36,668 bases of DNA from Bacteroidota bacterium. GTDB lineage: Bacteria > Bacteroidota > Rhodothermia > Rhodothermales > Bin80. Below the pieces are notes generated by a model. It made no database searches. It was not told where the DNA came from and was given only the letters and a program-made list of their open reading frames with translations. The position numbers and the translations under genes were made by a program. The stretch lies in assembly GCA_026708685.1 (NCBI GenBank), contig JAPOUL010000089.1:1-36668 (forward strand). Reading direction: 5' to 3'. The stretch's first letter is position 1. Every line of letters begins with the position of its first letter. Of the stretch, positions 34,311-36,668 are shown piece after piece.

Positions 34311-34718
34311 AGTTACTTAATATGATTTGTTGCCCAAATAATGTAATATGAAAGAGCGAAAGAAAATCCATTCCTAATAAAACGTCACATTTAGATGATT
34401 GATAGGGCATTTGAGAAACATTCAGACTTGTACCTGAGGTATATACAGAGTGAGAACCAGTTTCAATTGGGATCCTGAGATCTACATGAAATTCATCACT
34501 ATGTGTGATGTGGCCACTTACACTAAGGATTGGAACAGTACCTATAGGAATGAGACCTCATTGATCCACGACTTTCTGAGAAACTAATGTTTTTTGAGCA
34601 CCTGTATCAAGCTGAGCAATGTAACTCATAGGATTATCTTGAACCCCATGACAGTATACTAAGGCATCAATAAATGCTTGATGATTGGATTGTTAATTGG
34701 AATGATTAACGAAGGCAT
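34309..34718 (-). pseudogene. Retropepsin-like aspartic protease, broken
   Basis: The minus strand reads MPSLIIPINNPII from ATG 34718. After a one-base shift near 34680 it continues QAFIDALVYC... IAQLDTGAQKTLVSQKVVDQ, with the active-site DTGA motif. An in-frame TGA follows at 34558-34560. The rest is the expected second half: GLIPIGTVPILSVSGHITHS, a beta section, then CDVLLGMDFLSLFHITLFGQ, with the family's L-L/I-G-x-D motif, ending in TAG at 34309. These clan AA proteases often follow a small partner gene; here the upstream gene ends 16 bases before this start. One frameshift plus one nonsense codon make it inactive. Confidence 0.75.
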
Positions 34719-34734
34719 AGAATGTAGACAAACT

Positions 34735-34983
34735 CTATTGTACAGGAAAATACCCTGCAAATCCAAGATCAATAGGCATTTGTCCAACTCGATGAAGAGT
34801 GAAATTGCCCAGTCCATACTTCTCGCAGGCAATAGAGTAAGCATCACTTTCATCATTATATGCATTAATAAATTCCCCATCGTGCATCAAGATTATCTTG
34901 CCTAGATAGGATGCTTCAAACTCTTTTTGTCGAGCTTGATAAGCAGCGTTATTTTCTGCAATTTGCTTTCGTATGTCGGCCAT
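34735..34983 (-). CDS. Small hypothetical partner of the retropepsin-like gene
   Basis: 82 aa from ATG 34983: MADIRKQIAENNAAYQARQK helix, then SYLGKIILMHDGEFINAYND, and a short end (LHRVGQMPIDLGFAGYF). The 'GKxxLMHDGExIxAYND' pattern resembles small proteins of the DUF5678 type that are found in pairs with retropepsin-like proteases; this is a resemblance, not a firm assignment. The stop lies 16 bases before the protease ATG, indicating an operon. No signal or membrane segment. Confidence 0.55.
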   Translation of the reverse strand: MADIRKQIAENNAAYQARQKEFEASYLGKIILMHDGEFINAYNDESDAYSIACEKYGLGNFTLHRVGQMPIDLGFAGYFPVQ

Positions 34984-35428
34984 TGAGATACGGTTTGAGA
35001 ATGTATATAGGTAAGAAAGTACTCAACAATACAATTAGTGCAATTGTAACGTTCCCTTGACACAAGGATTCAAACAAAATCCACCAATTCAAAAAATTAA
35101 TGGATTTTATTTAAAAACTGTTATACTCTAAGAATCTACTTAGGTTCACCAATAGAGAAATTGATATTTTTATTGATGTCCAACAAAAACCCATCAGTCA
35201 ACTAAGAAAATGCAGAGGCTTTGTATAAGGCTCTAAAGACATGTAAGATCGTTTAACTCTTAAGATTTATACTTGAAATACAGAAATCCATTTCCGGTTA
35301 TTTTGACAATGACCTATTTTTCTTTCATTTGGAGCATATCCAATAACCACTTAAAATCTGAAGCCTCTCCTAGAAAACGGAATCACTATTATTTGGGGAT
35401 GTCCCATAGTCTTAATTCAATTTAATTC
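34984..35428. other. Gene-free AT-rich stretch
   Basis: No protein-like frame on either strand. It is the divergent upstream region for the small gene at 34983 and the MmeI-like gene at 35429. No clear promoter elements or repeats are visible. Confidence 0.4.
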
Positions 35429-36583
35429 ATGCGTCTATCGTGGAATGAAATTCGAGTTCGTGCAGCAAAGTTCGTTGCAAACTGGGAAGAAATAGCTTCA
35501 GACGAGAGGCGGGATACTCAGAGTTTTTATAATGATTTTTTTGAAGTCTTTGGGATTCAGCGTCGCAGTGTCGCACGTTATGAGTATCATGTGAAGAAAT
35601 TAGAGAATCGATCGGGCTACATTGATCTTTTTTGGCCAGGCGTTCTTTTGGTTGAGCAAAAAAGTAGAGGTCGCAGTCTTAAAGAAGCATATGAGCAGGC
35701 GGGGAACTACTTTGATGGACTCTCTGAAAGTAAACGCCCCAAGTATATCCTATTGAGCGATTTTCAGATCTTTGAATTGTATGATTGTGATGAAGCAAGA
35801 GAGATTCTATTTCCATTAAAGGAATTGCCCCTGAATGTGGAGGCATTTGGGTTTATGGTTGGTAAACAGCGCCGGATATTTCGGGATCAAGATCCAGCAA
35901 ATATCAAAGCCTCTGAGTTGGTCGGCCATCTACATGATATGTTGGAAGAGTCAGGATACAGGGGGTATGATTTGGAATGTTTCCTCGTGCGAATCGTCTT
36001 TTGTTTGTTCGCCGATGACACGGGTATCTTTGCACCGCGCGATCTATTCCTTGATTTTATAGAGCATCGTACGAGCGGTGATGGTTCAGATTTAGGAGCA
36101 AAATTATCTGAATTATTTCAAGTGCTGGACACGCCAGATTCTGATCGGACGATAACTCTAGATGAAGATTTGAATCGTTTCCCGTATGTGAATGGGGATC
36201 TTTTCAAGGGATCCTTACGGATTCCGGCATTTAATTCCACCATGCGTCAAGCCCTGTTAGACGCGTGTATGTTTGACTGGTCCAATATCTCCCCCGCGAT
36301 TTTCGGTGCACTTTTTCAATCAGTCATGGATCCTGAGGAACGCCGTCAACAGGGGGCTCATTATACGATTGAGAAAAACATTCTGAAAGTGATTGAGCCC
36401 CTTTTCTTGGATGGTCTCTGGGATGAATTCAGTCAGTTGAAGTCCAGAAAAGATACTCGTAAAACTTCAGATCTCCGAAAGTTTAGAGACAAATTAGGCC
36501 AACTTCGGTTTTTTGATCCAGCGTGTGGATGTGGTAATTTTCTTATTATCGCGTATAGAGAGTTAGGGCATGTTCGAAAATAA
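35429..36583 (+). pseudogene. MmeI-like type IIL restriction-modification enzyme, N-terminal fragment
   Basis: 384 aa from ATG 35429. The N-terminal nuclease domain has the exact MmeI D-x9-E-x-K motif: D66 in YIDLFWPG, then E76-Q77-K78 in LVEQKSRG. A helical spacer follows (FGALFQSVMDPEERRQQGAH, YTIEKNILKVIEPLFLDGLW), then methyltransferase motif I FFDPACGCGNFLIIAYREL near the end. The frame stops six residues later (GHVRK then TAA). Intact relatives are about 900 aa and continue with the rest of the methyltransferase and a target-recognition domain. Here those parts are gone, so it has the nuclease motif without a complete methyltransferase. The break may come from an insertion just beyond 36583. 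Confidence 0.85.
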
Positions 36584-36668
36584 CTTTCTCATCTAAGTCA
36601 ATTATAATCCTATTTTTAAATTTTTATATCTCTACATTCTTGCTTCATTCAGTTGAATTCATTCATTT

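Noticed and set aside
36584..36640. Possible fourth copy of the 97-bp repeat after the MmeI-like fragment
   Set aside because: Only a short match (CTAAGTCAATT) is shared and the palindromic arms are absent.

Overview
The window looks like a chromosome segment from a bacterium of the FCB group, most plausibly the Rhodothermota/Balneolota side of Bacteroidota. A secreted LVIVD-repeat protein ends in a type IX secretion (T9SS)-type C-terminal domain with a YPNPFNP-type motif, and the feo locus and single-copy housekeeping genes fit that group. This placement is inference from gene content; there is no rRNA here.

Layout. (1) 1-10.9 kb is an accessory region full of decayed DNA: the start of a probable ATPase gene at the left edge, a 1560-bp IS4-family element with perfect 27-bp inverted ends and a frameshifted transposase, a YafQ-like toxin behind an eroded antitoxin, a broken IS110 transposase, a three-gene minus-strand cassette headed by a broken TIGR04255 gene, a broken DUF4338/Tn5-like transposase, and a coiled-coil membrane protein. 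(2) 10.9-27.7 kb is mostly intact core genome: an unusual AlkD-threonine dehydratase fusion, thrS without a TGS domain, proS, a feoA-like/feoA/feoB iron operon, a CAU tRNA that is probably tRNA-Ile2, a Fur-family repressor, a TPR protein, a VTT/DedA-like membrane protein, the LVIVD protein, an NFACT (RqcH-like) protein, uppP and an EcsC-family gene. (3) 27.9-33.6 kb holds three intact co-directional genes: a TerB_N/TerB/TerB_C protein, a BrxD-like (DUF2791) P-loop ATPase and an Lhr-like DEAD/DEAH helicase. This is the gene set of the Shango anti-phage system (sngABC), related to the BrxD/BrxHI pair of BREX. (4) 33.6-36.7 kb is again accessory: a broken retropepsin-like protease gene with a small partner gene, and a fragment of an MmeI-like restriction-modification enzyme cut off just after its methyltransferase motif I.

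The main candidate system is the Shango-like operon. It is intact although most genes around it are broken, which suggests it is under selection or arrived recently. Other unusual points are the AlkD-dehydratase fusion, a four-cysteine FeoA-like protein at the head of feo, and a roughly 97-bp palindrome-ended repeat present three times (once inside the IS4 element, twice alone), each time next to a mobile or broken gene.

All assignments come from reading the sequence and remembered family motifs; no database search was run.
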